A program made the translations under genes and the position numbers. Below the pieces are notes generated by a model. That model was not told where the DNA came from. It saw only the letters and a program-made list of their open reading frames with translations, and did not search any database. Positions 1 to 19,604 of a DNA stretch of 64,000 nucleotides are shown one piece after another; the first letter of the stretch is position 1, and the number at the start of each line of letters is the position of its first letter. This stretch comes from Serpula lacrymans var. lacrymans S7.9 (Eukaryota > Basidiomycota > Agaricomycetes > Boletales > Serpulaceae), in NCBI RefSeq assembly GCF_000218685.1, contig NW_006763299.1:492061-556060 (forward strand). The letters are read 5' to 3'.

Positions 1-107
1 GAGTGTCACGCCCAAAATTAGTTTCCTTCTCACCAGCTGTCCTCAATCAAGTAACCAATTTCAGACCTGGACGCATATATCCACTCAGGCCTCAGGAATT
101 GTCTTCC

Positions 108-823
108 ATGTCTCCCTTGACTGAACTCTTGCCCCTTGTCGTCTCAGGACCCTCGGGTGTAGGCAAGGGCACGCTTATAAAGCGTCTCTTCTCAGAATTC
201 CCAGACAATTTCGGATTCAGTGTCTCTCGTACGACCTAGTCATTTTCCGATTGTAATCTTAGCCTAACGCGAACAGCAAGATACTACGAGATCCCCAAGG
301 CCTGGGGAGACAGACGGCAGAGAGTACCACTTCATCACGAGAGACAAGTTCACAGAACTCATCCAAGACGGAGCATTCATCGAGTACGCTGAATTTTCCG
401 GGAATTTCTATGGCACCAGCTTCCAGACCGTTCGGGACGTTGCTCGCAGCGGAAGGCGATGCGTTTTAGATATCGATGCTCAGGTACTTGCCAGCCCACC
501 ATATTCTTGACGGCTGATCACTCAAACCGCCACAGGGTGTAAGGCAGATAAAAAACACCGACCTACAACCTATTTTTGTATTCATTTCTCCGCCCAACAT
601 GACTGCGCTTCGAGCTCGCCTTGAAGGTCGCGCAACCGATAGCGAGCAGGCTATTCAAAAGCGCCTCGGGGCTGCTCTGAAAGAAATCCAATACGCCCGA
701 GAACCCGATGTTCACAATTATATTATCGTCAACGACGACCTTGACAACGCTTATGAGAAGTTCAAGCGACTTGCTTTGGGAGAACGGATAGCTGGTGATA
801 TTCTACCCCCTCTGGATGATTAG
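108..823 (+). CDS. GUK1: Guanylate kinase
   Basis: Cytosolic GMP kinase: ATP + GMP to ADP + GDP. Three exons are readable: 108-228, 281-483 and 536-823. The ATG at 108 gives a protein whose P-loop GPSGVGKG starts about 13 residues in, the usual spacing. Splicing at GTACGA (229) and CAAG (280) yields [16 protein letters not shown], the conserved GMP-binding segment, followed by DGREYHFI and [12 protein letters not shown]. The second junction restores DIDAQGVRQIK. The C-terminus has the lid region [17 protein letters not shown]. Length, about 203 aa, is normal for the family. An in-frame upstream extension to the window edge is probably 5' UTR. It is tail-to-tail with the next gene. Confidence 0.95.
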
Positions 824-990
824 GATTATACCCCCCGTGAGCATCGAAAGTTATGGAAAGGAAGGCTACAGAAGACGAGATTAGAGTATAGTGTATCATC
901 TACATTGCATATTTATCTTGTAGATGTCTGTGAGTTTGTTGGTGATTTATCTAGACAATATGTACTTACAAATTATGGGTGATATAATGT

Positions 991-1823
991 CTAAACTCTA
1001 AACCGTAGGTACGCCATCAGCAGTGCAGAACAACCTGTCACTATAGAAGATATGTTTGTATGAATCGAGCAAATATAAAGGTAGGGACATACCAAATCCG
1101 ACAAGATACTGCAAAGTGGTAGCCTGGGGGACGCTATCAGATAATCCGCGAGTAAGAGGATTGAGATCGTACCTTTGATGCTTGTATTGCTGTCCGTAGG
1201 TGGGCAATTTCCTGTTCTATACGAGTATCAACTTCTTTGATCTTTAACTCCTGCCCACTGCTCTCTTCACGCATTCTTCCTTTCTCGAGATTCAAGTCTA
1301 ACCGGACACCAGCTTGAGTCCGGGTGATTTCCTCACGAAGTCGCTGCTTGAGCTTCTCTATGTCGGTCACGAGACGGTCGTTCTCTGCTTTGATCATGGC
1401 AAGGTCATTTTTCTCCATGAGTTGAAGCTCGGACTTGATTTGCGCAAAGTCAACTTGTTGGGTATATTGGTGCTATAGCGATATGACCATGTAGAAGCGG
1501 TACGATCTGTATTTCTGTGAATGCTGAGGATGAGACATGCAACATACCTTTTCTTGATCTGCTTTGGTAACCATATTGCTGGTCATGTTCCTTATGCTCT
1601 CGTCTATCACCTCTGCCATTGCAGACATGATACCTTCGGCCTGGGCACGGTTCAGACCTTCGCGCTCTAGACGTTGCACAAAGTGGTGTGTGTCGAAGTG
1701 AAAGTCACGAGCCACCGGGGATGTGTGGAATGAGCGTGCTGGACTTGGACGAAGATGGCGAAGGGAGCATTGAGGAGGAAGGACGCGTAGTGGATGGCGA
1801 GCGGTGTGTACCAGGTAGGACAT
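991..1823 (-). CDS. MCUR1/Fmp32-type (DUF1640) mitochondrial coiled-coil membrane protein
   Basis: The N-terminus is Arg-rich and lacks acidic residues (MSYLVHTARHPLRVLP, then SPARSFHTSPVAR), a good mitochondrial presequence. Next comes FDTHHFVQRLEREGLNRAQAEGIM, the start of the CCDC90/DUF1640 domain, then a long coiled coil (residues ~95-180) with KQRLREEITRTQAGVRLDLNLEKGRMREE. Exon 1 is 1548-1823. A last intron with donor GTATGT near 1090 gives the tail LVGFGCSALLMAYLRF plus two residues, the single membrane segment typical of the family. Relatives are MCUR1 in animals and Fmp32 in yeast, inner-membrane proteins linked to the calcium uniporter or cytochrome oxidase assembly; that role is inferred from the family. 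Head-to-head with the phosphatase at 2034. Confidence 0.85.
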
Positions 1824-2033
1824 GAGGGAGAGACTCTAAACCAGGCGGTAGCGTGCTATCGGCGACTTGGGAGAGAGTCACGTGCGTGTCACAGAGGCTG
1901 TGACCCCGCTAGTTGCCGATAAGGCGGAACGTGATGATGATCAGGGAGAGAGTTCTTTGACGGGAGTGGATTGGGTCGTAGAGCGAGGGTCGCCTGATAG
2001 AGACTCTTTGCTCTTTCTCAGCCCATTCTCTAC

Positions 2034-2754
2034 ATGATCTCTTTTCCCTCCTGGCAGCAGACTTTTCTTGTTCAGACAAGGAGACCTCGCAATGCTGACC
2101 CAACTTATGGTCGGACAGCCACCCTCATCGTCCCAGGTCTCTATCTCGCCGACCTCTTCACCGCCAAGGACGAGGAGCAGCTCACAAAACTGGGCATAAC
2201 TCATGTCATATCCGTCCTTGAGCACGCACCCACTTTTTCGTCTTCTCTCCCCAACCTGCGAAAACTACACATCCCCATCGCAGACACTTCAGAAACTGAT
2301 ATCCTAAAGCATCTGGAAATCACCACCGCATTCATCAACAATGCCCTTGCGAACAGCAAGGACAATAAAGTGCTCGTAAGCTCACTTTCACCCTCTCACT
2401 TGTTCTCTCATGTCATACCAACTATCTTCACTCTAGGTTCACTGTTTTCAGGGAATCAGCAGAAGCGCCACTGTAGTCTGCGCCTATTTGGTGGCTACCA
2501 CCAGCATGCATCCCACTGAGGCGGTCGCATTTGTAAAAGCGAAGCGCGGAATTGTTTGTCCCAACATTGGCTTCAGACGCCAGTTGGAGGTCTTTGGGAA
2601 ACGTTATGCTTCAGAGAAAGTACAGATTAAAGCTCCACGGCGCTCTCGAAGTTTTGTGTTCAGCAGAAATTTCTCTCTACGCACACGTCGTTCAAAGTCA
2701 GGTGACGGCGGATTAACAGCCATGGCAGAGTCCAGCACTGACAAGGGAACTTGA
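2034..2754 (+). CDS. Dual-specificity protein phosphatase
   Basis: Two exons: 2034-2375 and 2437-2754. Splicing joins KVL to VHCFQGISRSATVVCAYL, giving the Cys-phosphatase loop HCX5R (H-C-F-Q-G-I-S-R) with the following S-R-S-A stretch typical of DUSPs. Upstream is LIVPGLYLADLFTAKDEEQL and GITHVISVLEH, the standard N-terminal half of the DSPc fold; the general-acid Asp is probably in IPIADTSETD. The protein of about 220 aa has no regulatory domain; its basic C-terminal tail (RRSRSFVFSRNFSLRTRRSKS) is divergent. The start is the first in-frame ATG; a shorter start is possible. Substrate cannot be deduced. Confidence 0.88.
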
Positions 2755-2989
2755 GAGGTTATTTCACCGCTATTTTGGATTTATTATTATGCTAGTTACC
2801 CGTACATTATTGCTTAATACCTACAGATACGTTCCACGGATGTCATAGTTTTACACAGCCCTCATCAATCTAACTAGCCCGCCATTGATTGGCTTTGAAG
2901 CATATTGGCAACATCAACTTATCAATACAGTGTGCAATACCGGGAATACATCGGTACAAAGATAGCTGCACATCAGCGAATTGCACCCC

Positions 2990-3778
2990 TCAAAGATCTG
3001 GGTTGAGGTCGAGATCAAGGTCATATATTTGGTCTTGGGGTCGAAGATCCTGTCGATAGGGATTCGCAGCATGTCCCATTTGGCGTGAAGGCTCAGCAAC
3101 ACTGGGCGATATCGTAGGTGCTGAGAGCAGTGATGAGCGTCAGTCGTCATACAAGCAAAACTCATCGCAGAGAACTTACGCCTTCCGACCGAGTGAGTCT
3201 CGCCAAGCTGGCCCAAAGGTGCCTCTGCATTGAGCCTCCCGCGACGCATCTTCTCCTCGTTCGGGAAGGGCGGAAAGAACAAGGAAGGAGGAGGCTGGCC
3301 CGGGCCAGGGGCGGAGAAGTCAGGCATATTGGGAGGTGCGGACGTGAAGGCGCTGAGACTCTGTGCGTATGCGAGTAGTTCGGGATAGGGTATTGAAGCT
3401 GTAGCTCGGGTTAGCAATGTAAACCTGCCATGCAGAACAGGACCGACCTTTCTTAGCTTCCTCTATGGCCTTGATACGCTCATCGCCTCCATCAATCACA
3501 GTCTCCAGGTCTCTTTTCCCTAGCTCTAGCTGAGCACATATCTCTCTCCATGTCAACTCCAGTGTCAGAATTTCATTTTTAATCTTTTCGATTCGTCTCT
3601 GCTTTCTTTGGTGAACGAGCGCGAGTTTCAGCGCGTCGGCTAGAGTGGCATCACATTCAAGGAACGCCTGTGCAGATGGTGCAGGTGGTGGTTTAGTCTG
3701 AGGGGCACAAAAAGAGGCGAAGAGAGTTTGAGAAAGAGTTTGAAATTCGTTTAGAGGTTTCAGTAATATCGCGTTCAT
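2990..3778 (-). CDS. MED4: Mediator complex subunit 4
   Basis: Subunit of the Mediator middle module, bridging activators and RNA polymerase II in the nucleus. Exon 1 from 3778 encodes MNAILLKPLNEF and a helical segment ending KAIEEAKK. After an intron the MED4 signature follows: IPYPELLAYAQSLSAFTSAPPNMP, then FPPFPNEEKMRRGRLNAEAPLGQLGETHSVGR. A second intron (donor GTAAGT near 3180, acceptor CTCAG near 3121) leads to a tail ending DLDLDLNPDL and TGA at 2990-2992, the acidic C-terminus common in fungal MED4. Without this intron the frame runs into an implausible tail. About 210 aa. Confidence 0.92.
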
Positions 3779-4102
3779 TGCACGTACAAGTACATGAACG
3801 ACACCGTTGAACTTGGAATTGACAATAAAGATGGGATCAAAGCCGAGTCTAACGCATTTGCGGGGTCGCTCAGGCTGGTTGCAGCTTCAAGCTTCCGAGT
3901 CAATGTCACCTTGCGTATGAGAACACTGACAAACAAAACTCCAGTCGGAATTTACGTATACCCCGTCGCTGTCAAGTATGATATTTTATGTTAAATAATT
4001 CATCGGCCTCACTAAGGGGCCGTCTGGAAATAGATATGTCTATGTGGTATGTACATCATGTGTAATTGATATTGATAAACAGTAAATTGAACTCTCGAGT
4101 CT
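3779..4102. other. Intergenic stretch
   Basis: 324 bp between the start of MED4 and the stop of the ABC transporter. A 66-codon plus-strand frame lies here but has no recognisable domain, and no RNA gene is seen. It presumably holds the MED4 promoter and the ABC gene 3' UTR. Confidence 0.5.
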
Positions 4103-10273
<6,171 letters not shown>

Positions 10274-10552
10274 TCCTTGCGAAAATGGTGGTAACCTTTC
10301 ACAGACTCAAATTTATAGAGCGCGTCAAATCCGAGTCTTCGTAATCACAGTGTTTGAGTGACAAATCAGTTGATCTCATTTACGTAAAGGCGGTCCGACA
10401 TGTACACTGCATCATGATCATTATGATACCAGTGACTCAGCCTGACACGACGTTATGTTACACAGGACACGAAGATTCATTGCTACACATTACTGATACA
10501 ATGTTGCTACACGGCTGTCGTACACTGGAAAAATTTGTGTGCATCGCCACTT

Positions 10553-11685
10553 TCATAAGGTTGGCTCACTCCCTGGTGGCGGACCCAGCGCCATCATACT
10601 GAAATACATGCTGGAAGACTGGGCAACAAATACCTCCTTTACTATCTCTGCCACATCCTGATGCCAAACGAGTTAAGTTGTGCGAGAAGAGACAGCATGA
10701 CTACAACGAACTACACACCTTCAACAGATCCTTGCATTCGCCCCTGTCAACAGGGCCATCTCGCATTCCATCCAACTCAATCAACCGCATCGACTTCGTC
10801 GGCGTTTCTGTTTCCCTGGCAATAGCATCTGGTGCTTGAATAAAACATGTGAAATGAAGATCTGTGTCAAGGTTATCAGGGACTGCGGTTTGGCCCGAGG
10901 AAGCTGCTTCTTCGTGAATTTGTGCAAAAAGGGGTGTCGTCTCCAGAATCTTTGCCCGCTCCAAAGGAGATTTATCTTTGTAGCCCTTAATCAGAAGCCA
11001 AAAAAAATTGTTCTGATCATTTGTCCACGCACCTTGGCATTCCTCGATGAACTTTGCGAGTGGACTTTCAGGGGCGAATGTAACATCAGACTGATAAGTC
11101 TATGTCATCAGTCTGCAGTAAGTGTAAGTTTCATAAACTAACGTTACACAGCGCATGTAGTAGACCGATCGTGCCACAAGCATTCGAAATCTGAGAGGTT
11201 TATGAGCTTTTAAATGAAATGTAAATTCCACAACTCACAGTTTGCTTGATCCACATCACCGTAGGGTCAATCGGATGTTGCCCCTCCGACGCAATACGAG
11301 CATCTTCTTCCTTTCTCTTGTTTTGGAAGGCAGTATAGCTAGGAAAGAGTAGAACAACGGCTTTCACAGGTCCGGAGACCATTTCAAGTAACTAGACGCG
11401 TTGATGTATTTAGGGTTTATAACGAGATCAAAAATTTGTGTGTTACCTCGGAATCAAGCCCATAGACATCTTCGAACTGTGCTTGTGAAGATACTAGGCC
11501 AGCAGCATTGGCCCACTGTGCCACTACTATTAAACACGACTCGATGACATTAGAGGATGCATTGGAAGCTCACCGAGTTAAGGACCTGGGGATAGCTGTT
11601 ATCACCCTTATACCAAGCACGAATGTATGGAATAGTACTGTACCTCTGGGTTGCTTTCGAGAGGAATCCACCTTGATGAAACCAT
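10553..11685 (-). CDS. YUH1: Ubiquitin C-terminal hydrolase (peptidase C12, UCHL3/Yuh1 type)
   Basis: Deubiquitinase releasing small adducts from ubiquitin's C-terminus. The ATG at 11683-11685 begins MVSSRWIPLESNPEVLNS; two introns later comes WANAAGLV, QFEDVYGL and VKAVVLLFPS. The catalytic Cys is in ISNACGTIGLLHALCN near 11150, His in NLDTDLHFTCFIQ and Asp in RLIELDGMRDGP, so the triad is complete. A final exon encodes DVAEIVKEVFVAQ and ends GSEPTL with TGA at 10553-10555. The residues around the Cys fit the UCHL3/Yuh1 branch, not the longer proteasome-bound UCH37. It lies just upstream of the ABC gene on the same strand. Confidence 0.93.
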
Positions 11686-12605
11686 TATTGACAAGTTAAT
11701 CACGAAATAAACGATGGTTTAATAATGTAAAGCCGATGATGAAGTTCGACGTTTGACTCCAAGTTCAAACTGTGGCCTGTCCGGAGTGAGGTCACGCTCC
11801 AGTGAGCCTCATCTGGAAAAGGCTGCCGGCTTATGGCATCACAGCGGCAATAATAAAATTTAGCCAATGTCACGATGAACTACACCACAAATCCGATCAG
11901 TTTCAATTGGGTTTGGAGTATTTCTTGTCATCTTGCGACGCGCTCTTTCGTAATACTTTACATCGTTGGGCGTTGACAAAGAGGTCCAGGAACACTGGTA
12001 TCAGACTTTCGAATCAAAAAAAAATTATCAACATCGTTATAGACGATGGCAGGAGGTATGTCCTGTTCCGTACAAATAATATATCAACTCTAACTAGGGC
12101 CCGGGAAGAAAAATGATAAAAATTATATAGACAGAAATTATTGGATAGCACACGTAGTACTAGCGAATTGTTCTCAGTATACAGCCTAGGTTCATGCTAG
12201 TATGTTCACTTCAACGTATATATTGCATCCCATCTTTCCAGCTTGAAGCTGGCAGGAATCACAGCTATGCACGTCTACGAGTCGATGTCTTATATGTCAT
12301 TGCCACCATTATATCGAAGATCTCCTACCGATTGCGTTTCTAAACCATCTTCGGCCTGATCGTGGCGTTTTGGAGACTGGTCACCGTTGAAAGTTGAATA
12401 TATCAACCAGACCTTTCTTGAGGGCGTACTTGGTCATATTTATCACTGGTAGCGAAACCGAATCGCTAAGATGGGCCTAGTCTTAATGCGCTACAAAGTA
12501 TAATCAAACGGACTCGATTGCACTCTAATGAACATGTTTGGTAAAGCACAGGACATGAAGAAAACGGTAATACAGTGGTGAGTCAATAGTCGTTGCAAAA
12601 TCATC
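11686..12605. other. Intergenic stretch without recognised gene
   Basis: 920 bp between the UCH promoter and the UFD4 stop. It is AT-rich in places (12050-12180). The longest frame, about 100 codons at 11802-12116, has no domain and poor codon character. No tRNA, LTR or inverted repeat was recognised. Confidence 0.5.
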
Positions 12606-15600
12606 TCAAGAAAGGTGGAAACTGCCAACCCCTTCCTTCATAGCGGTGTACACCTTCTCCCTCATCACTTTCTTCGAGCTGTACTCAGGCAGCTTGAGAT
12701 AATTCACGCAGGTCATCACACTGGGAAGGTAATGATCCGCAGTGAGGGGAGCTTCATGAGGTTTGCGAACGACAGTGAAAGGAGGATTCAGACCACGGAA
12801 ACCTGAAACGAAGTTAAGAAGGTTTGTTCAGATACTTCAAAAAGAGCCGCTGAGTATGAAACGCACCTCCAATAGGCAACTTCGGGCTACCTGTAATAAA
12901 CTGAAGATAATCACGACGGGTCGTAGCATCGAACTCTGACATGAGTTCAATGAGGTCACGGATTGCACGACTTTCAACGTTGAATCCATGATCAGCTTTG
13001 ATAGATTCACTCAAGGCTGAACACAGTATCTCAATATCCCAATATATGTGCACAAGAATAAGCCACTTACTCTCTATACTCCAGTCTTCGTCAGAATTGC
13101 CGAATAGCATCACTAGCTCATCTGGAGAGAACGTCTGAAGATCCGATATAGGGAACACTTTAGAGAATCCTTCTCGGAAGGCCTTGGCTTGAAGCTGTAC
13201 ACCTTTTCCGACAATAGCTTCCAGGACCTCGTGAATATATTCGTGTGCATTGTCCGAAGTTACTTGCATATTACGACCGTCGGGCTGGAAAACATGTAAA
13301 TTTAAATAAAACAAAACAGAGTGACTACATACCCGCAGCTCTATGTCATAGCCGGGGATAGTGAAATCCAGCGCGAGGTCCTCGATATGGACGGTATCTA
13401 ATGCCATACCCTGATAGAAGAGTGAGAACGATCAGGGTTACGACTATGGCTTCAGAATGATACGATTTACCTTTGCAGTAGGGCCGCTCAAAGATGCAAG
13501 GTCTTGTAGTTTGTGGAGGGAATTCGCCAACTCACTGTCTACCAGCTGATGCATTGTTATATGTTGGCCCAAGATAGAGTAAAGAAGTGAATTACCTTTA
13601 AAGTTGCAATAGTCACAGGGACTTCTTCTCCCAGAACGAGCTTCACGAATATCTTGTTGAAGGAAATGTCAATAATCCTGGAATCCAACATGGCCTTCGC
13701 CAAAAATTGTCCGATGACACTGAATATATGGGTTCGTTTTCTGAAGAGGTGTAACAAATTAGATCATATAGGATGTACCACAAGATTCAACTTACTGTCC
13801 ACCATCATTGGCGATATCATCTGGACTTATAGGAGCTGGGTAAAGTCCTGCAGGGTGATGAACATAATTGCCTGGATAAGTGGGATCCGCATCACGCCAG
13901 ATCTTCAAGTCCCGTCTAGCAAACTCTTTGGACACTAGAGAATAGAATTCCAGAGTAGGACCAAGTCCTGTACCGACTTCCTCGAAATATTCCACTTCCA
14001 AGACTGAAGACGAAGACCCATACAGTTCGAATACCTTGACTGCTGACTCAAGGATATGCTTGCGCGAAATTCGAACTTTCTGACGCTGCAAACGGCCTAG
14101 GAAGCCAATACCTTCGTCACGCCGAGAACTATCTTGCCCACGATGTTGCTGGCTCTGCCATTTCAAAATCAGACGAGCATAACCAAATGACGTTGACTGC
14201 AAGAAGTTATAGCGAGTAGCGAATGGGAAGAGGAACGGGAAGTTTTGCGGTAGATCTATTGCCCAATCCGGCAAACACGAGCTATCATGATTACGAAGTG
14301 TCAGGGAGCATGTACGATAGCATATTACAGAATTTACACACCTAGCCACAATCATCGGCTCTTCTAATTGGCGAGTGAGTTTTGCGGTAAGCTTATTATT
14401 GATGAAAGTGGCCTCGGATAAACTTCGCCTCTCAGTTAGAGATGATAGCGGCCCTTCAACATATGAGCCGTTCAGCTTGTGCAAGACACGAAGAAGACGA
14501 AGTATTTTGGTATGAGGGGCATCTTCTGGTAGAGACGAGAATGCTGGGCTAGGCGACCGGTTTTTGAATGAGTCATCTTATTACAAATAATTAGCGGATA
14601 TTATAAATATGAGCTAGAAACTACATACTTTCAGGCGGTGGCCCTGTCACTTTCTTGAATTTCACTGTGTATACACCCTGCCAAATTAAACTTGATGGAA
14701 CTGCTCCTTGCTTCTTGCGGGCTTCATGCTGATGAATGGCACCGTATATTGTTAGATCCAACGGAAGTGCATGGTCGTCCATAGAAAACTCAAGATGCCA
14801 ATCCGAAGGTTTAGCCTTCAGGGCAGCAGCGTACGATGTTCGATTAGAAAGTGCTTGGCGAGACGTGCTGATGGTATGCGTGTCTTTGGATGAATTGGGG
14901 GTCGCAACTCTTGTGCCTTCGGGGGTCTGAGCCTCTATATTGGTCCCATCTGGAAGGGATAATTAACCTAGTTGGTATACCTGACATCTATGCAGAACTC
15001 ACCAGGAGCAATGGACAATGTAACAGTTTTTTCCGCGGGGTGATCGCCATCATCATCCTCATCAAAAACCTGTGGATGAGTATCAGAAAGATATTCTATG
15101 AGTGCCCTATTTGAAATATTACCTCAGCATCCACTTCGTCGTCAGTAAACTCGGCCGCATATCCACTCTCATGTACAAGTGGGTCATTTGACAGGCTGGC
15201 TAAAGACGGCAAGGCTGAACTAGGGGGAGAACTTTCGATAGTTGGAGCTACAGCAGCCGCGGAACTTTGGGCTTCTTGCTGACTTGTATCCCCTGAAGCC
15301 TCTGTGCCTGCTGTGCCAGAAACATCTTCGTTTTTGCCATTTTTCGCGCTGAGGCGGAGGCTACGCCTACGTTCAATTGCGGGAGTAGCACCAGCGCCGC
15401 CCTCACCCGCAGCTGGAGGTGTAGTCTTGATGGGCTGTTTTTGACCTTCTACTGGAGCCCGTGATGAAGATGCGGGTCCAAAACCAGATGCAGCTAATGC
15501 TGCGAGCATGCCAGACAATCGACCGCTAGGCATAAGTCCAGCTACTCTAGGACGAAGGTAATCATTTAGAGCCTGGAACGTCGCAATAGCATGAATCGAG

Positions 15601-18600
15601 ACGACGATGTTGTGCAAGTTACGAGGGATGTCAGAGTCATCTTCAGCGGTCAACCTCAGACGAAGTTGCCTAGCAAGTAAGGATGGCGAGCTACGTTTGG
15701 AATCTGAGTGGGGTGAATCAGCACAAATAATTATGTAATTTGTAACCGACTAACCATCGATGCCCTGAGTAATAGTAACGACTTCAAAGCATTCCATCCT
15801 TGTAAGACTCTCCTGAAGCTTCCTTACAAACATTGCAAAGGGGGTTTCGACTGTCCCAGTCCCTCTACTTTTACGCGAAGTGAAGGCATCATACAGTAGT
15901 TCCTGCCTCTTCTTGACGCTGACTGTTACTAGCTCGTGAAGCGATATACCAAAAAATAAAATATAAAAGAACTCACTGCTTCGTTCAGGATCAGTTGTGA
16001 ATTGTAAAAGCCCATCTACAGCGCCGCTTTGCAGTAACTCAAAGCTGGAGACGGAAGTTCGCGGAGATGCAAAAAGATCCGCGAGCTCACTCAACGTAAC
16101 ACGCAGGGATTGTTCGGACGCATTTGGAGCCGAAAGTTGCTCCATTGAAAGCCGTAGGGCTTCGAAAGCGTTATCACCATGTTCTTGTTCGTAAGCTGAG
16201 AGATGCTTGAAGCTGATGACACGGGCACGTAGGGTGATAGCATCGTCCGGGTCAAGAGACAATGAAGACAGTTTCTTGAAGCCAGGTATCACTGATGCTG
16301 AGCTGACGGTGGCAGAAGTATGGATTGGGATGTTGCCCGTATCCGCTGGTGAAGGTGCGTCCGACAAGTCCTTGTCCTTATCTTTGTCTTTAGATTTTGT
16401 TGAGTTGAGTGGTCTTGCGGAATACTGCTCTATTTCGTGGAATACTCCCTCCCTGCGAAATTCTGGTTTGAAATCTGTGGAAACCTTCGTGAGAAGGAGG
16501 TCGACGAGCTGCAGAGCCCCTATGACTAAAGAAGGGTGATCCTTTGAAGACAATATCGACGAAGCAAAGCTAGCGACTGGAACAAACTGAAACAACAGCA
16601 ATAAGTTAGGTGACTGAAACCAAAAATGCATAAAATATGATATACATTGAATACTCGTCTGAGGGCATCCCCTTCAAGGAAACCGACAGCTTTTAGCAGT
16701 CCTGTGAGAGTCTTGACCCGCACGGGAGTACTAACACTAGCCGCATAGACGTCTATCAAAATAGGAACAATTAATTGCATGAATCGTCCGACAACTTCTG
16801 GTTGAGAACGAAGTAATTCTGTCCGATCTACAGTCTGCTCAGCAGGGGGATTGATTGCACCTGTCTCGTCCACCTCTTGAACGTGAGATTCTCCCACGCT
16901 TGCCTCTTGATGAGATTCCGACGCGGAGGCACCTTGCACAGAGGCTGGAGTGGAAGCTGCAGTTGCAGATGATGAAACGGGAAAGCCTGCGGCAGCGGCA
17001 GCTAACTGACGCGCAGCTGCCCTGTCTGCTTTAGCTTTCGCTTTGATCATTCTCGCAAGTGCTTTATCAGTATATGCTTTATGATCAAAAACGCCATCTT
17101 CCAGACGATATGAGACAAGGTTATCAAAACACAGGTAAAGAAATCAGCATACCTTTAGGTAACGGGGGCATGAGTTCAGACACCAAACCAAGCGCCTCTT
17201 CAATCTGGTCTTTTGGACGATTAGCAAGGTTTTCCATTACAGTCATATCTGCCATCCCTCCCCCTAGGCCTTGACCCCCACTCACACCTCCTTGCTCTTC
17301 CCACCCTTCCGATGCAGACGGTAGAACACCTGTCAAAATTTGGTAGAGGGTTCCAACAATATCCGCTTGAAGTAAGGTAACCGTGATCTTGGGGCTGGCA
17401 CGAGCAGCTGTCGCCAAGGCACGGACCAGAAGTGTATAAGTATTAGCTGGAACCAACGGGGATCCACCAGCAGGCATTAGAAGAGAGTTGATGGCCTTGA
17501 TCGTGTCTTTATCAAGGAGACTCTCAAGGTTCTCCGTTGCAGTGCGATAGTAAGAATCGATGACGCGGATTACACACAAACACGCATAATCCACCAACCG
17601 CTGGTCAGCATATCCCAAGCAGTTACGGATAATGGGCCAAACGCCACGAATCATGGGAAATTGTTCAGCAGACACATTTCGACAGCAGTTGGAAGCAGCT
17701 TGTAGTGCGGTTCGTTGCACAGCAATCGAGAAGAAGTCGAGGTAATTCAGCAAGGCCGACAAACCACCCTCTCGGACAATAGAGCTAGGAAATTCTTCGG
17801 AGATTTTCTCTAGAGTCTATGAATGGTGGATATTAGGATCATTGACGGGTCCATGAAAAGGATAAAAAGAACATACGCTCAATGTTTGTTCTGCTAGATC
17901 GATATATGATATTTCAATTAGTTTATGGCACAGAACTGGAATAGCGCCGTGATAAACGACAGTATGCGCGACGCCAGGCAGAGCCTCCATCAAGTTCGCC
18001 AAGCATCGGCAAGCTAACACTTGCGCTTCCAGGTTTTCATCCCCCTGATAAGTGGCGCCTCCGGCACTAAGGGCCAGGGCAGCTGCGAGGGCAGCATCTT
18101 CGTCACGTTCTTCGACATCCTCACCTCCCTCGTCGTCATCATCTCCATCGACACCACGACCTCCTAGAATCTTGACCAATTCTTTCACAAATTGTTCCAC
18201 TTGAAATGAACCCGCCAAAGTATCCTCAGTGCTAATACTGAGTAATTCACTGAGTTCCTGCAAGGTAACAAGTCGAGTAGTAGGGTTTGCGGTGGACTTG
18301 ATGTTATTTAGCATAGTCTTGAGGCGTCCAGAAAGAGACATCATATACGAGCCAAATTGGCGATAATCACCAAAGATAGCCATTGCCGTAGGCTCATCCA
18401 AGCCACCAAATCCACGGGCTCCAACGGGAGGACTGCTATCCTCGCCTTCGGCACGAAGGCCTTCTCGTTGATCATTCCCCTGTTCGTTCGCATCTCCATC
18501 ATTACCTTCATGATCCTCAATGTCGTCGTCGTCGCAACCTTCCATCTGGTCCTCGAAATCAGAGCCCTCGTTTCTATATCCTTCGACATCCATCATCTCG

Positions 18601-19382
18601 ACGTCATCATCGACCACTCTAGATGAACCTGCAGGTACAGCTCCCTTACTTTTCGCCGCTATTTTACCTTTAGAGACGGAGGGTCTAACAGGATAGTCAG
18701 TATTGGAGGCATTTTATGGATGAAGATGCATACTTTGTCTTCCTAGTCATGTTCGAAGGAGAGGGTGAATTAATTTCGGTTCTTGAACGGAGGGAGTAGG
18801 CGGTAGATCTGATGCGTTTACTAGAAGAAGAATCTACGGTGGCGATGGTGCTCTCCTCTTCTGATGTACCTTCGGGAGCGGCGCGCTTTTTGCCTTTGGT
18901 GTCTTTGGTCGGTTCGTCAATAATAAGCGAAGAAGAGGGAATAGTGGAGATGGTTGCGCGGCGTGCCCTGTAACAACGTATAAGATGGTGGTTGGCGCTA
19001 ACACTGCGGTTTTAGGGACATACCTTTTGCTAGCACGAGGGGGGAATTCGTCAATAGTTTCTCTTGCTTTTCCCTTGTCTATGAGGGATTCCCTGGAGCG
19101 CTTATTTTTGGAGGATTGGCTTGTCGAGCGAGTAACACGAGGAGGGTCAGAGGACGCCGCGGAAGGCTGTTCTGCTGAGTCAGATTCCTTGGAAGCCTTG
19201 TCTTTGTCGTGTTCCTTCTGCTTCGCTGCTTTGACTCTTGCACTTGAGCGCAGAGGCTTTAGTTCTGTGGAAGGTGGGGGAGAAGTGTTTTCAGGCGACG
19301 ATTCTGATTGTTGATATAGCGGTGGCTGCGAAAATGTACTGGAGCTAGTGGCTTCTTGATGATGGAAAGGTTGTAAGTCCAT
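12606..19382 (-). CDS. UFD4: HECT-type E3 ubiquitin ligase, UFD4/TRIP12 family
   Basis: Ubiquitin-protein ligase of the ubiquitin-fusion-degradation and N-degron routes. The N-terminal ~250 residues are disordered, rich in Ser/Pro and Lys/Arg, then very acidic ([13 protein letters not shown]...). An armadillo-repeat block follows (about 17124-18400), including [20 protein letters not shown] and [21 protein letters not shown] long low-complexity middle (15100-17050) leads to the HECT domain (about 12606-13950): [52 protein letters not shown] and the Cys loop [13 protein letters not shown], with the thioester Cys codon at 12708-12710. The end is EGVGSFHLS plus TGA, the family-typical C-terminus. 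About 15 introns. Length matches fungal UFD4 (around 1,900 aa). Confidence 0.94.
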
Positions 19383-19604
19383 TTAGAGCATGCTCCCAGC
19401 CATCGATTCCAGTTGAGATCAGAGAATGGGGGGACAGTATGTGGTAAGGAAGAGAGCGAGATCCTGGCCTGTGTCCTCTCTAAGCGTCTCTCCCCAGACG
19501 GACTCCTGCGTGCCGAACCCGTGAGAACATTTCAATAGCTGTGGCACCAAGCATCACTGACTATACAGAATACAATACATTTACAGCGACTATTCCGAGT
19601 CTCA

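Noticed and set aside
3794..3994. 66-codon plus-strand frame upstream of MED4
   Set aside because: No domain, overlaps the likely MED4 promoter, and codon use is unremarkable.
11802..12116. 104-codon plus-strand frame in the UCH-UFD4 gap
   Set aside because: Composition is like translated AT-rich spacer and nothing extends it through splicing.
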